A stretch of DNA of 64,000 bases, taken from the NCBI RefSeq assembly GCF_000013205.1, contig NC_007775.1, positions 1,732,501 through 1,796,500 of the forward strand. Direction: 5' to 3'. The notes below the pieces were generated by a model that ran no database searches, was not told where the DNA came from, and saw only the letters and a program-made list of their open reading frames with translations. Position numbers and translations under genes: made by a program. Numbering within the stretch: position 1 is the first letter of the stretch; each line of letters opens with the position of its first letter. Source of the DNA: Synechococcus sp. JA-3-3Ab. Its GTDB lineage: Bacteria > Cyanobacteriota > Cyanobacteriia > Thermostichales > Thermostichaceae. Of the stretch, positions 19,016 through 28,189 are shown in pieces.

Positions 19016-20842
19016 ATGCAAGCGGGTTTAATTGTCCAAAAGTACGGCGGCACCTCCGTCGGCTCCATCGAGCGCATCCAGGCCGTAGCCCAGCGGGTAG
19101 CCCACACGGTGGAGCAGGGGAAGCGGGTGGTGGTGGTGGTCTCGGCAATGGGAGAAGAAACGGATCGCTTGGTGGAACTGGGGGAACAGATCCTCCAGGG
19201 ATCCCCGACCACGCCGGCCGAGTGGCGGGAGTGGGACATGCTCCTGTCTACGGGTGAGCAGGTCAGCATTGCCCTGCTGGCGTTGGCGCTGCAGCGCTTG
19301 GGCTACCCTGCCCTCTCCTTGACGGCGGCCCAGGTGGGCATCGTCACCACCCGGGATCACGGGCGGGCCCGCATTCTGCACATCCACACCGACCGCCTTT
19401 GGCAACACCTAGAGCGGGGAGAGGTGGTGGTGGTGGCCGGCTTTCAGGGCATCACCAGCCTAACTGAGCTGGAGATCACCACCCTGGGGCGGGGGGGATC
19501 GGACACCACAGCGGTGGCCTTGGCAGTGGCCCTGGGAGCCGAGCTGTGTGAGATCTACACCGATGTGCCCGGGATCTTTACTGCCGATCCGCGCAAGGTG
19601 CCCGAGGCCAGGTTGTTGCCAGAGATTACCGCCGACGAGATGCTGGAGCTAGCCAGCCTAGGAGCGCAGGTACTGCACCCCCGCTCGGTAGAAATTGCTC
19701 GCAACTACGGTGTCAAGCTGCGGGTGCGCTCCAGCCTGGAGCCGCTGCAAGCCGGATCAGAAGGCACCCTCATTGTCTCTCCCCCTGCTCGCGTCCGCTC
19801 CCCTGATAGCAGCATTGAGCTAGGGCGGGCGGTCGATACCGTGGAGCTGGATGGAGAGCAGGCCAAGTTGGTGTTGGTGGGAGTGCCGGATCGCCCGGGC
19901 ATTGCCGCGCAACTGTTCCAGGAGATTGCTGCAACGGGGATCAATGTCGACTTAATTCTGCAGTCGCTCCACCTCAGTGCGGCGGAGGGATCCCCTACCA
20001 ACGACATTGCCTTCACCGTCAGCCGTGCCCAGGCGGCTCAGGCAGCAGCCGTGGCCCGCAAGGTTGGCCAGGAGCTGGGGTGTAGGGAAGTCCTTGTCGA
20101 TGAGGCGGTAGCCAAGGTCAGCATTGCCGGGGTGGGGATGATGGGTCGCCCGGGCATTGCCGCCGAGATGTTTCGCGTGCTGGCGGAAGCGGGGATCAAC
20201 TTGCAGATGATCTCCATGTCGGAGATCAAGGTCAGCTGCGTGGTGGCAGCCGAGCGGGCTGGGGAGGCCGCCCTGGCGCTGGGGGAAGCGTTTCAGGTGA
20301 TTCCCCAGCTGCATCGAGTCAAGGCAGCGCCTTGCGGGGATCCCCTTCTGCGCCACCACCCGGTGCGGGGCGTTGCCCTGGATCTGAAGCAATCGCGGCT
20401 AGGCCTGCGCAAGGTGCCGGATCGGCCGGGGACGGCTGCCCATCTGTTTGGGCGCTTGGCAGAGGCTGGCGTTATCGTCGACACCATCATCCAGAGCCAG
20501 CGGAGCTACCACAACGGCCTTCCCAGTAACGACATTGCCTTTACCGTGCCTCAGGATCAGGCCAGGGCGGCTGAGGCCGTGTGCTGTCAGGTGGCCGAGG
20601 AGCTGCAGGCAGCTGGGGTTGAAACCGACCACGACATTGCCAAAGTCAGCATCGTCGGCGCCGGCATGGAAACGTATCCCGGCGTGGCGGCGCGCTTTTT
20701 TGCTGCCTTGGCCGACGCCGGGATCAACATTGAGATGATCGGCACCTCAGAGATTAAGGTAAGCTGCGTGGTGCGACGGGAGCAGGGGATCCGGGCTCTC
20801 CAAGCTGTCCACCGTGCCTTTGAACTCGACCGGCCGCTCTGA
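19016..20842 (+). CDS. lysC: Aspartate kinase with repeated ACT domains
   Basis: Phosphorylates aspartate, the first step toward lysine, threonine and methionine. The 608-residue protein has the kinase domain (VQKYGGTSVGSIERI at residue 5, FQGITSLTELEITTLGRGGSDTTA near residue 145, ADPRKVPEARLLPEI near residue 190) followed by two tandem ACT pairs. Each pair shows paired motifs such as VGVPDRPGIAAQLFQEIA, GVGMMGRPGIAAEMFRVLA, RKVPDRPGTAAHLFGRLA and GAGMETYPGVAARFFAALA. Four ACT domains rather than two is the cyanobacterial arrangement, and they bind the feedback inhibitors. The TM-rich S2P gene ends 44 bp upstream. Confidence 0.93.
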   Translation: MQAGLIVQKYGGTSVGSIERIQAVAQRVAHTVEQGKRVVVVVSAMGEETDRLVELGEQILQGSPTTPAEWREWDMLLSTGEQVSIALLALALQRLGYPALSLTAAQVGIVTTRDHGRARILHIHTDRLWQHLERGEVVVVAGFQGITSLTELEITTLGRGGSDTTAVALAVALGAELCEIYTDVPGIFTADPRKVPEARLLPEITADEMLELASLGAQVLHPRSVEIARNYGVKLRVRSSLEPLQAGSEGTLIVSPPARVRSPDSSIELGRAVDTVELDGEQAKLVLVGVPDRPGIAAQLFQEIAATGINVDLILQSLHLSAAEGSPTNDIAFTVSRAQAAQAAAVARKVGQELGCREVLVDEAVAKVSIAGVGMMGRPGIAAEMFRVLAEAGINLQMISMSEIKVSCVVAAERAGEAALALGEAFQVIPQLHRVKAAPCGDPLLRHHPVRGVALDLKQSRLGLRKVPDRPGTAAHLFGRLAEAGVIVDTIIQSQRSYHNGLPSNDIAFTVPQDQARAAEAVCCQVAEELQAAGVETDHDIAKVSIVGAGMETYPGVAARFFAALADAGINIEMIGTSEIKVSCVVRREQGIRALQAVHRAFELDRPL

Positions 20843-20862
20843 AAGACTCATACAACGCTGGA

Positions 20863-20878
20863 CAAAAGCGGACTTTTG
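20863..20878. terminator. Candidate bidirectional hairpin between lysC and the D1-like gene
   Basis: CAAAAG-CGGA-CTTTTG is a 6-bp inverted repeat just after lysC, in the gap between two convergent genes. It lacks a strong T run on either side, so it is only a candidate. Confidence 0.3.
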
Positions 20879-21040
20879 CTCCAGGTTGACGCTTTCTTCC
20901 TGCTTCCACGACCCGTGGCTAGTGGCAGAGTTTACCTCTACTACCCCGCCAGAGGGATCTCCACAGGCGTGACTTCCCCGCGAGCTGCAGGTAGTTGCTC
21001 CTTGCTATACCGGGCACACCGGCTAAAGACGGAGCCAACC

Positions 21041-22099
21041 CTAGTCCGCTTTGGCCGCCAGCAACAGGGGGAAGTGGTGGGCATTGGGGGCGTGCATGGC
21101 CTGGATCCCCAAGTTGGCGCGGTTGAGGAGATCGGCGTAGGTAGGGATGAACCGGCCTTGGCTGTCCAGGATGGACTGGTTGAAGTTAAAGCCATTGAGG
21201 TTAAAGGCCATGAGGCCGATGCCGATTGCCGCCGCCCAGATCCCTAAGGTAGGCAGGGCCGCCATCCAGAAGTGGACAGAGCGGCTGTTGCGCCAGCCAA
21301 GGCTGGGGATCCCCAACCGCCCCAAGAAGGCGTAGTGGCCGGCCAGGAAGTTGTAGGTGACCTCCTGCTGGCCAAAGCGGTAGCCGGCATTTTGTGACTC
21401 TTCTTCCGAGGTCTCGCGGATTAGGCTGGAGATCACCAGGGAGCCGTGCAGGGAGGCCAGCAGAGCGCCGCCAAAGACGCCGGCCACCCCCAGCCAGCTA
21501 GCAGGGTGCATGAGGATATTGTGCTCCGCCTGGAAAGCCAGCATGAAGTAGAAGGTGCCGGCAATCCCTAGCGGCAGCCCCTCTGAGAAACTGCCCTGGC
21601 CAATGGGGTAGACCAGGAGCACTGCCGTAGCCGCCGCCGCCGGAGCGGAAAACGCCACCGCAATCCAGGGACGCATGCCCAAGCGATAGCTCAGCTCCCA
21701 CTGCCGGCCCAGGTAGCACCACACCCCGATGAGGAAGTGAAACACGATGAGCTGGTAGGGGCCGCCGTTGTAGAGCCACTCCTCCAAAGAGGCAGCTTCC
21801 CAGATGGGGTAGAAGTGCAAGGCGATGGCGGCTGAGGTGGGCACCACCGCCGCAGAAATGAGGTTGTTGCCACCCAGCAGGGAGCCAATCACCGGCTCGC
21901 GGATCCCGTCCACATCCACCGGTGGCGCAGCAATGAAGGCAATCACAAAACAAAAGGTTGCCGCCAACAAGGTCGGGATCATCAATACGCCAAACCAGCC
22001 GATGTAAAGCCGATTTTCGGTGCTAGTGATCCATTGACAAAAACTTTCCCAGCTCCATAGCCGCCGTGCGGCAGCGGAGCGCCGAACAACCACACTCAT
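21041..22099 (-). CDS. psbA: Divergent photosystem II D1 (PsbA-family) protein, rogue/sentinel type
   Basis: A 352-residue five-helix reaction-centre protein that aligns to D1 along its whole length ([76 protein letters not shown]). In D1 numbering it keeps Tyr161, Glu189, His190, His195, His215, His272, His332, His337 and Ala344. It has Asp170Glu, Asn181Tyr, His198Ser (the PD1 chlorophyll ligand), Ser264Gly, Glu333Ala and Asp342Leu, plus one extra residue in the D-E loop. The C-terminal extension after Ala344 is four residues. Several Mn-cluster ligands are gone, so normal water oxidation is unlikely. Residue 130-131 is Gln-Trp, not the Gln-Asp reported for chlorophyll f synthase. AGGAG lies 10 bp before the ATG. 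Confidence 0.9.
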
Positions 22100-22422
22100 A
22101 GGCCAACTCCTAGAAAATTTGAAGAGAGCTTTCTTCCACTTGCGCTTGGCAGAGTGACCTCAGGAAATGACTCAGCCTTGTCCTGGGGATTCTTCTCCTT
22201 CCACGCTAGACAGTCTCAAGAAAACTGCCAAGGATACCTAACGTCTGCAGCCAAAATGTGAAATAAATTGATTTATCGATACAAACATGCAGATTAGTAT
22301 TGCAGTTTATATTCCACCCCTTTTCCCAGGCCTCAAGAGCCAGTTTTTGCAGTCGAGAACTTCAGGATTTCTTAAGGTGGAGGTCTTAAGGATTTCTTCA
22401 GAAAAGCAACCCCGGCAGGCTC
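22100..22422. other. Promoter region of the D1-like gene, no coding sequence seen
   Basis: About 320 bp between the D1-like start and the end of carB, both on the minus strand. It is AT-richer than its surroundings, notably around 22260-22310. It should contain the D1-like promoter and leader; no distinct operator could be assigned. Confidence 0.4.
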
Positions 22423-25400
22423 CTATCGCCCAATTTCGGCGTGAAACTCCTGCAGGGACTTCACCCCCAGGGATCCTGACTGCAGAGCGCGGATGGCAGC
22501 AGCAGTAGCCTTGGCTCCAGCCAGAGTAGTGACCAAAGGGATCTTGTAGGCCAGGGCGGTGCGGCGGATCTTCTGCGCATCCTGTTGGGCTTCGCCGCCA
22601 GAAGGGGTGTTGACGATAAGCTGAATCTGGCCGTTCTTGATGGTGTCGATGACGTGGGGCCGGCCCTCGTGCAGCTTGAGCACCTTCTCGACGGGGATCC
22701 CGTGCTCGGCCAAAACTTTCTGGGTTCCGGCAGTGGCCAGCAGGCGAAAGCCTAGCCTGACCAACTCCTGGGCCACTGGGATCACCGCCTGCTTGTCGCG
22801 GTCGCTAACGCTGATGAACACGGTGCCCCCTAGGGGCAGGTTTTGGCCAGCAGCCAGTTGCGCTTTGGCAAAGGCGCGGCCAAAGTCGGTGTCAATGCCC
22901 ATCACCTCCCCAGTAGAGCGCATCTCCGGCCCCAGCAGCGTGTCGGTGCCGGGGAACTTGTGAAACGGCAGCACCACTTCCTTAACAGCCACGTAGGGCG
23001 GGATCACCTCCTGGGTAAAGCCCAGCTCTGCCAGGGTTTTGCCGCTCATCACCTGGGCAGCGTAGCCGGCCAGGGGGTGGCCAATGGCTTTGCTGACAAA
23101 CGGCACGGTGCGGGAAGCGCGCGGGTTGGCTTCCAGAACGTAAACCTGCTCTTTCTGGACGGCGTATTGGACGTTAATGAGCCCCACCACCTGGAGAGCT
23201 TGGGCCAACTTCACCGTCCAGTCGCGGATCACCTGCAGCACAGCAGGGCTGAGAGTGCGGCTGGGCAAGACACAGGCGGAGTCGCCCGAGTGGATCCCGG
23301 CCTGCTCAATGTGCTCCAGGATGCCGCCGATGGTTACAGCCCCGGTGTGGTCGGCGATGGCGTCCACATCTACCTCCACGGCATCCTCCAAGAACTGATC
23401 CACCAGCACGGGACGGTTGGGATCCACCGCCACCGCTAGCTGCATGTAGCGCCGCAGATCTTGATCCGAATAGACAATCTCCATGGCCCGCCCCCCCAGC
23501 ACATAGCTGGGCCGCACCACCACGGGGTAGCCAATGCGCCGGGCAATCTCCAGGCTCTCCTCCACGCTGCGGGCAAGGCCGTGGGCTGGCTGGCGGATCC
23601 CCAATTCCTCGAGCAGGCGCCCAAACCGGCCGCGATCTTCGGCTATGTCGATGGAGTCAGGAGCAGCACCCCAGATAGGCGCTTGGGCTGCGGCTAGCCC
23701 CTGGGCCAGCTTCAGGGGGGTCTGGCCGCCAAACTGCAGGATTAGACCTAGCGGCTGCTCGGCCTCGACGAGGTTCATCACCTCTTCGTAGGTCAGGGGC
23801 TCAAAGTAGAGGCGATCAGCGGTGTCGTAGTCGGTGGAAACGGTCTCGGGGTTGGAGTTGACCATGATGGTCTCATAGCCAAGGCGTCTGAGAGCAAAGA
23901 CGGCATGACAGCAGCAGTAGTCGAACTCGATCCCCTGGCCGATGCGGTTGGGACCGCCCCCCAGGATCATCACCTTTGGCTTGGCGGTGGGGAAGGTCTC
24001 GGATTCGCTCTCGTAGGTGGAGTACTGGTAAGGGGTGGCCGCCTCGAACTCGGCAGCGCAGGTGTCCACGGTTTTGTAGGTGGGGATCACCCCCAGGGCC
24101 TTGCGGCGATCCCGCACCTGGGCTTCCGTGCAGCCGGTCAGGTGGGCAATTTGTCGGTCGCTAAAGCCCATCTGCTTGAGATGGCGCAGGTCTTCGGCCG
24201 TTAGGGATCCCAACTCCCGCCCTTTAAGGGCTTGCTCCACCTCCACCAACTCCTTCAGCTTGTCGATAAACCAGGGATCGATGTGGGTAAGCTGGGCAAT
24301 TTCCTGGACCGAGAAACCCATGAGCAGGGCCGTGCGGATGGTCAACAGGCGGAAGGGGTTGGGGGTGCGCAGGTTGGCCCGCACTTCCTCTGGGGTTGGG
24401 AAGACTTCCGGCCTGTCGCTGCCAAAGCCAGGGCGGTCGATCTCCAAAGACCGCCATGCCTTCTGGATGGACTCCTGGAAGGTGCGGCCAATGGCCATCG
24501 CCTCCCCCACCGACTTCATCTGCGTGGTCAAAACCGGCTCCGAGCCGGGAAACTTCTCAAAGGCAAAGCGGGGGATCTTGGTGACCACATAGTCAAGGGT
24601 GGGCTCGAAGCTGGCCGGGGTTTTGCGGGTGATGTCGTTGGGGAGCTCCGGCAGCGTGTAGCCTACGGCCAGCTTGGCGGCGATCTTGGCAATGGGAAAC
24701 CCAGTGGCCTTGCTGGCCAAAGCAGAAGAGCGGGAAACCCGCGGGTTCATCTCGATCACCCGCACCTCGCCGTTGGCGGGGTTGACGGCAAACTGCACGT
24801 TGGATCCCCCGGTTTCCACCCCAATCTCGCGCATGATGGCGATGGCGTAGTCGCGCAGCCGCTGGTACTCCTTGTCGGTGAGGGTCTGGGCCGGGGCCAC
24901 GGTGATGGAGTCGCCAGTGTGAACCCCCATGGGGTCGATGTTTTCAATCGAGCAGATGATCACCACGTTGTCCGCCAGATCCCGCATCACCTCCAACTCA
25001 AACTCCTTCCAGCCGATCACCGACTCCTCCACCAGGATCTGAGAGACCGGGCTGGCCTCCAGGCCGGCGGCGCAGATCTCTTCAAATTCTTCTTGGTTGT
25101 AGGCCACCCCCCCCCCTGTGCCCCCCAGGGTATAGGCGGGGCGGATGATGAGGGGATAGCCGATCTCGTGAGCGATCTGCTTGGCTTCGGCCAGGCTGCG
25201 GGCCAGCCCCGAGCGCGGCACCGCCAGGCCAAGCCGCTGCATCGCCTGCTTAAACAGCTCCCGATCCTCGGCTTTTTCGATGGCCTCCCGCTTGGCCCCG
25301 ATCAGCTCCACCCCGTACTGGTCCAAGATCCCGCGCCGGGCCAGCTCCACCGCTACATTGAGGGCCGTCTGTCCCCCCATGGTGGGCAGCAGGGCATCGG

Positions 25401-25647
25401 GGCGCTCCCGCTCGATGATCTGGGCCACGAAGTCCGCCGTCACCGGCTCGATGTAGACGCGATCCGCCATACTGGGATCCGTCATGATGGTGGCCGGGTT
25501 GGAGTTGACCAAGATCACCTCGTAGCCCTCTTCTCGCAGGGCTTTGCAGGCTTGGGTGCCGGAGTAGTCGAACTCGCAGGCTTGGCCAATGACGATCGGC
25601 CCCGCTCCGATGAGCAAGATCTTGTGAATGTCGGTACGGCGCGGCAT
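22423..25647 (-). CDS. carB: Carbamoyl phosphate synthase large subunit
   Basis: Makes carbamoyl phosphate from bicarbonate, ammonia delivered by CarA and two ATP, for pyrimidines and arginine. The 1074-residue length is normal. Two homologous ATP-grasp halves are visible: the first begins [24 protein letters not shown], with [13 protein letters not shown] near residue 90 and [20 protein letters not shown] near residue 295; the second begins near residue 555 with [20 protein letters not shown]. The C-terminal MGS-like allosteric domain follows residue 940 and ends [10 protein letters not shown]. The partner carA is not in this window. Confidence 0.96.
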   Translation of the reverse strand: MPRRTDIHKILLIGAGPIVIGQACEFDYSGTQACKALREEGYEVILVNSNPATIMTDPSMADRVYIEPVTADFVAQIIERERPDALLPTMGGQTALNVAVELARRGILDQYGVELIGAKREAIEKAEDRELFKQAMQRLGLAVPRSGLARSLAEAKQIAHEIGYPLIIRPAYTLGGTGGGVAYNQEEFEEICAAGLEASPVSQILVEESVIGWKEFELEVMRDLADNVVIICSIENIDPMGVHTGDSITVAPAQTLTDKEYQRLRDYAIAIMREIGVETGGSNVQFAVNPANGEVRVIEMNPRVSRSSALASKATGFPIAKIAAKLAVGYTLPELPNDITRKTPASFEPTLDYVVTKIPRFAFEKFPGSEPVLTTQMKSVGEAMAIGRTFQESIQKAWRSLEIDRPGFGSDRPEVFPTPEEVRANLRTPNPFRLLTIRTALLMGFSVQEIAQLTHIDPWFIDKLKELVEVEQALKGRELGSLTAEDLRHLKQMGFSDRQIAHLTGCTEAQVRDRRKALGVIPTYKTVDTCAAEFEAATPYQYSTYESESETFPTAKPKVMILGGGPNRIGQGIEFDYCCCHAVFALRRLGYETIMVNSNPETVSTDYDTADRLYFEPLTYEEVMNLVEAEQPLGLILQFGGQTPLKLAQGLAAAQAPIWGAAPDSIDIAEDRGRFGRLLEELGIRQPAHGLARSVEESLEIARRIGYPVVVRPSYVLGGRAMEIVYSDQDLRRYMQLAVAVDPNRPVLVDQFLEDAVEVDVDAIADHTGAVTIGGILEHIEQAGIHSGDSACVLPSRTLSPAVLQVIRDWTVKLAQALQVVGLINVQYAVQKEQVYVLEANPRASRTVPFVSKAIGHPLAGYAAQVMSGKTLAELGFTQEVIPPYVAVKEVVLPFHKFPGTDTLLGPEMRSTGEVMGIDTDFGRAFAKAQLAAGQNLPLGGTVFISVSDRDKQAVIPVAQELVRLGFRLLATAGTQKVLAEHGIPVEKVLKLHEGRPHVIDTIKNGQIQLIVNTPSGGEAQQDAQKIRRTALAYKIPLVTTLAGAKATAAAIRALQSGSLGVKSLQEFHAEIGR

Positions 25648-26056
25648 AGGGATCCCAGGGGTGGCAGGGTCAGCCTTCTATTGTAGAGGTCGCCTGCAGG
25701 TCAAGTTGCTCAACGGACAGGGAAACGTCCTGCTGTCAACGCTATCTTTGCGGCAAAGCCATCCATGGATCTGCCGATCGAGGAGACGCTCTACGGCCAC
25801 TCCAATTGTTCGCAACGTTGATGGGGCCATTGTCAAAGTTCTGAAAGAAAGGGCTAGGCCTGACGGTGGGAGTGCAGAAGCCGAACATCGCAAAATCCTC
25901 AAGCAAGTCTTACTCCAACTTGCAAAAAAGTCCTTTGCCAAGTGCTCGGATCGATCCCAAACATTGGTGAAGATTCGGACTTCGAGCGGATGCAAGAAGA
26001 TAACACCGCCCACGATGTATTGGCTTGACACGAGCGTTATCAACCCGTTCGAGCCT
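25648..26056. other. Intergenic region, no gene seen
   Basis: About 410 bp between the carB start and the end of the antiporter cluster. Open frames on both strands have no recognisable features. It should carry the carB promoter. Confidence 0.4.
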
Positions 26057-26716
26057 TCATAACAAGCCGCGGTAGCGAATAAAAATTAAAATCGCCGCCC
26101 AGGATCCCAGCGCCACCTTGATGGCCACCAAAATGTTGAGGATTGGGATCCAGCCGCCGCTAAAAAGTGCCCCCAGCTCGCCCTTGGGTAGTTCCCAACC
26201 GGCCAGGGCGATTACAGCCACCCCGATAAACGTCACCACCGACAGCTTCTCCCACATCGCGGCTTGCCACCGCTTGTAGATGGCCTCCATCCAGGTCGAA
26301 GAGGCGGTGATCGCCACCAAGCCAATCGCCGTTCCTCCCGCCACGCCGGCAGCAAACCCCCCGCCCGGCGTCAGGTGACCCCGAATGGCCAGCTCCACCC
26401 CAATCAGAGCGGAGATGGTGGCCCCCACCCGCGCCAACACAATTGAGGGAATATCGGTAAACTGAGCTACATTGGCCGTCGGTCGCTCATCCGCCAGCAG
26501 GTACTGCGCGCCCAGAATGGCCGTAGAAAACACGACGACTTCAAAGACGGTGTCGTAAAGGCGGTTGCGCAGGATCAAGCCCGTCACCGTATTGGGCACG
26601 CCGCTTTCTCCGGCCAGAACCGCCACAGGCTCAAAGGCAGGAGAAACAGCTCCCGCGTCGGCAACCATGAGCTGCAAGGCTGCCAGCAGCGCCGCCACCC
26701 CGTACAACCACCTCAT
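26057..26716 (-). CDS. mnhB: Mrp/Mnh antiporter subunit B (MnhB domain)
   Basis: Membrane subunit of a multi-subunit monovalent cation/proton antiporter. The 219-residue protein has an N-terminal hydrophobic segment, about 60 extra residues, then the MnhB domain with ATISALIGVELAIRGHLTPGGGFAAGVAGG near residue 105; the HLTPGGGF motif is diagnostic. Four to five further membrane segments follow. It is the last gene of the cluster and overlaps the preceding gene by 4 bp, indicating translational coupling. Confidence 0.88.
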   Translation of the reverse strand: MRWLYGVAALLAALQLMVADAGAVSPAFEPVAVLAGESGVPNTVTGLILRNRLYDTVFEVVVFSTAILGAQYLLADERPTANVAQFTDIPSIVLARVGATISALIGVELAIRGHLTPGGGFAAGVAGGTAIGLVAITASSTWMEAIYKRWQAAMWEKLSVVTFIGVAVIALAGWELPKGELGALFSGGWIPILNILVAIKVALGSWAAILIFIRYRGLL

Positions 26717-27234
26717 GGCAGGAGGACCTCAGAAAGCAGGGCTTGTTGCGTCAAGATGGCCTGCAGGCGGGGCACGCGCGTTACCAAGCGATACTCTGCC
26801 ACCTCCTCATCGGGCTCAAGGGCAATGGTGTGCACCTCCCGGCTGTGAAGGGCAGCCAACAACGCCTCTGCACTTCCATAGACGGCCAACTCCAGACGCA
26901 TGTGGTACTGCTGTAGCCCTTGGCGCATCTGCTGTAACAACTGCTGTGCTGCTGAGGTCCTGGCCGCCAACAGAGGACTGTCTTCGAGAACGCCCAAGCG
27001 CATACTCAACGAGGAACGCACCGCGATGGCATAGAGCGTAATGGACAGCATGGTGCCCACCAGCGCCTCAGTAAGCGCCACATCCGCCGCCCCAAACAAG
27101 GCATAGATCAGAGCAGCGATGGATCCCAGAATGCCGCGCATCACCAAGGCATGATAGGGATTGGTCTGGGTCACCACCAAGGCAGCCGTCAAGGGCAACA
27201 GCAGGGCGATCACCAGCAACAAAGTCTCTTCCAT
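26713..27234 (-). CDS. DUF4040 (MbhD-like) antiporter subunit
   Basis: A 173-residue protein. Residues 1-75 form three membrane spans with MRGILGSIAALIYALFGAADVALTEALVGTMLSITLY, the DUF4040 motif that corresponds to the C-terminal part of MrpA or to MbhD of membrane hydrogenases. The following 100 residues are hydrophilic, probably cytoplasmic and unlike any domain I can name. It sits between mnhG and mnhB, as expected where the large MrpA is split or shortened. Confidence 0.82.
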   Translation of the reverse strand: MEETLLLVIALLLPLTAALVVTQTNPYHALVMRGILGSIAALIYALFGAADVALTEALVGTMLSITLYAIAVRSSLSMRLGVLEDSPLLAARTSAAQQLLQQMRQGLQQYHMRLELAVYGSAEALLAALHSREVHTIALEPDEEVAEYRLVTRVPRLQAILTQQALLSEVLLP

Positions 27235-27243
27235 CCTGTCCTC

Positions 27244-27525
27244 CTATAGGGACTTGCGCTGCGAGCAAAAGGCCAGCACATAGCCCAAGATGGTGTTCCA
27301 AATGGCCAAGGAAATCAGGGCCAACACCAGCAGAGGCCACTCCCTTGGGATCCGCAGCAACAGCCCCAGCATGATGCTCATGGATCCCAGCGTGTCCGAC
27401 ACCGAAAGGCCGTGCAGCTTAAACAAAATCGAGCGATCCCCAAGGAGCGGCGCTGTTCCCCACAGCCAAAACAGCACCCCGATCCCAAACAGAAGATAGC
27501 TGAGAGCCTCCACCAAAACTTCCAT
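27244..27525 (-). CDS. mnhG: Mrp/Mnh antiporter subunit G
   Basis: A 93-residue membrane protein with three hydrophobic segments and the MnhG landmark LFKLHGLSVSDTLGSMSIMLGLLL near residue 35. The small MnhG subunit is required for assembly or activity of Mrp complexes. It lies 9 bp before the DUF4040 gene and 11 bp after mnhF. Confidence 0.88.
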   Translation of the reverse strand: MEVLVEALSYLLFGIGVLFWLWGTAPLLGDRSILFKLHGLSVSDTLGSMSIMLGLLLRIPREWPLLVLALISLAIWNTILGYVLAFCSQRKSL

Positions 27526-27536
27526 GTTGATTCCCC

Positions 27537-27788
27537 TTAAAGCATTTCCAAGCGCTTGAGCACGTGGGCCAGCAGCATTAGGGCTGCATTGCCCACCGAC
27601 AAAATCAAGACCCCCACAATCCCGATCATCCAGTCATCCCGCACCACAGATACCACCAAAACCAGGATGGCCGTCTTGGTCGATAAGCTGGCAAAAGCCA
27701 GCATCGTCTGCCAAATATCCTCCTTCAGCCAGGCGGCATACAGCGGCAGGCATAGGGTCAAAGTCAGCAGAAACAGCAGTAGATTCAC
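27537..27788 (-). CDS. mnhF: Mrp/Mnh antiporter subunit F
   Basis: An 83-residue protein with three membrane spans, including STKTAILVLVVSVV near residue 38. The start is a GTG at 27788 whose first bases overlap the mnhE stop (GTGA), a clear translational coupling. An alternative upstream start would run into mnhE coding sequence. Subunit F belongs to the core of Mrp antiporters. Confidence 0.85.
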   Translation of the reverse strand: MNLLLFLLTLTLCLPLYAAWLKEDIWQTMLAFASLSTKTAILVLVVSVVRDDWMIGIVGVLILSVGNAALMLLAHVLKRLEML

Positions 27789-28189
27789 GCCTCCTCCCGC
27801 GGCTTGAGCAGATGCACCTCGTAGGTGCCTTGGGCATCGCAATTGAGCACAATGGTTTTGGGCGTAAAAGTAATCAAAAAGATGTCGAGAAACACTAGTC
27901 CCGCCGAACGATTGGGGAGAGTTTGTTTGTATACAACCTCCTCTACGGTGTGGGGTCTGAGGATCATCTCAAAGGCCTCCCAGTAAGCTTTCGGAACGGC
28001 GAAAACGATCTCCCTGAGCACCCGCCCCCAATCCCGCCACCGCACCGGCGCAGAGGCCTGCCGAGGCAGCAGCAGCGTCGCCGCCACCCCGATGGCCACA
28101 TTGTCCCAACTCAGATTACCCGTCAGCAAAAACCAAATCAAAAGCCGCAGGCCAATTTCCAGCAAGCCCAACTCAGGGTAGCGCCACAT
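27785..28189 (-). CDS. mnhE: Mrp/Mnh antiporter subunit E
   Basis: A 134-residue protein with hydrophobic segments in its N-terminal half and the MnhE pattern LIWFLLTGNLSWDNVAIGVAATLLLP near residue 18. A soluble C-terminal part contains FLITFTPKTIVLNCDAQGTYEVHLL. It overlaps mnhD at its start and mnhF at its end, so the cluster is tightly coupled. Confidence 0.87.
   Translation of the reverse strand: MWRYPELGLLEIGLRLLIWFLLTGNLSWDNVAIGVAATLLLPRQASAPVRWRDWGRVLREIVFAVPKAYWEAFEMILRPHTVEEVVYKQTLPNRSAGLVFLDIFLITFTPKTIVLNCDAQGTYEVHLLKPREEA

Noticed and set aside
21041-22099. Chlorophyll f synthase (ChlF) as the identity of the D1-like protein
   Set aside because: ChlF proteins are reported to have a Gln-Asp pair at 130-131, whereas this protein has Gln-Trp; no far-red gene cluster is visible nearby. 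A rogue-type D1 is the safer label.
24232-25686. 484-codon open frame antisense to carB
   Set aside because: carB is unambiguous on the other strand, and the antisense product is a low-complexity His/Gly/Leu-rich shadow of high-GC codon use.
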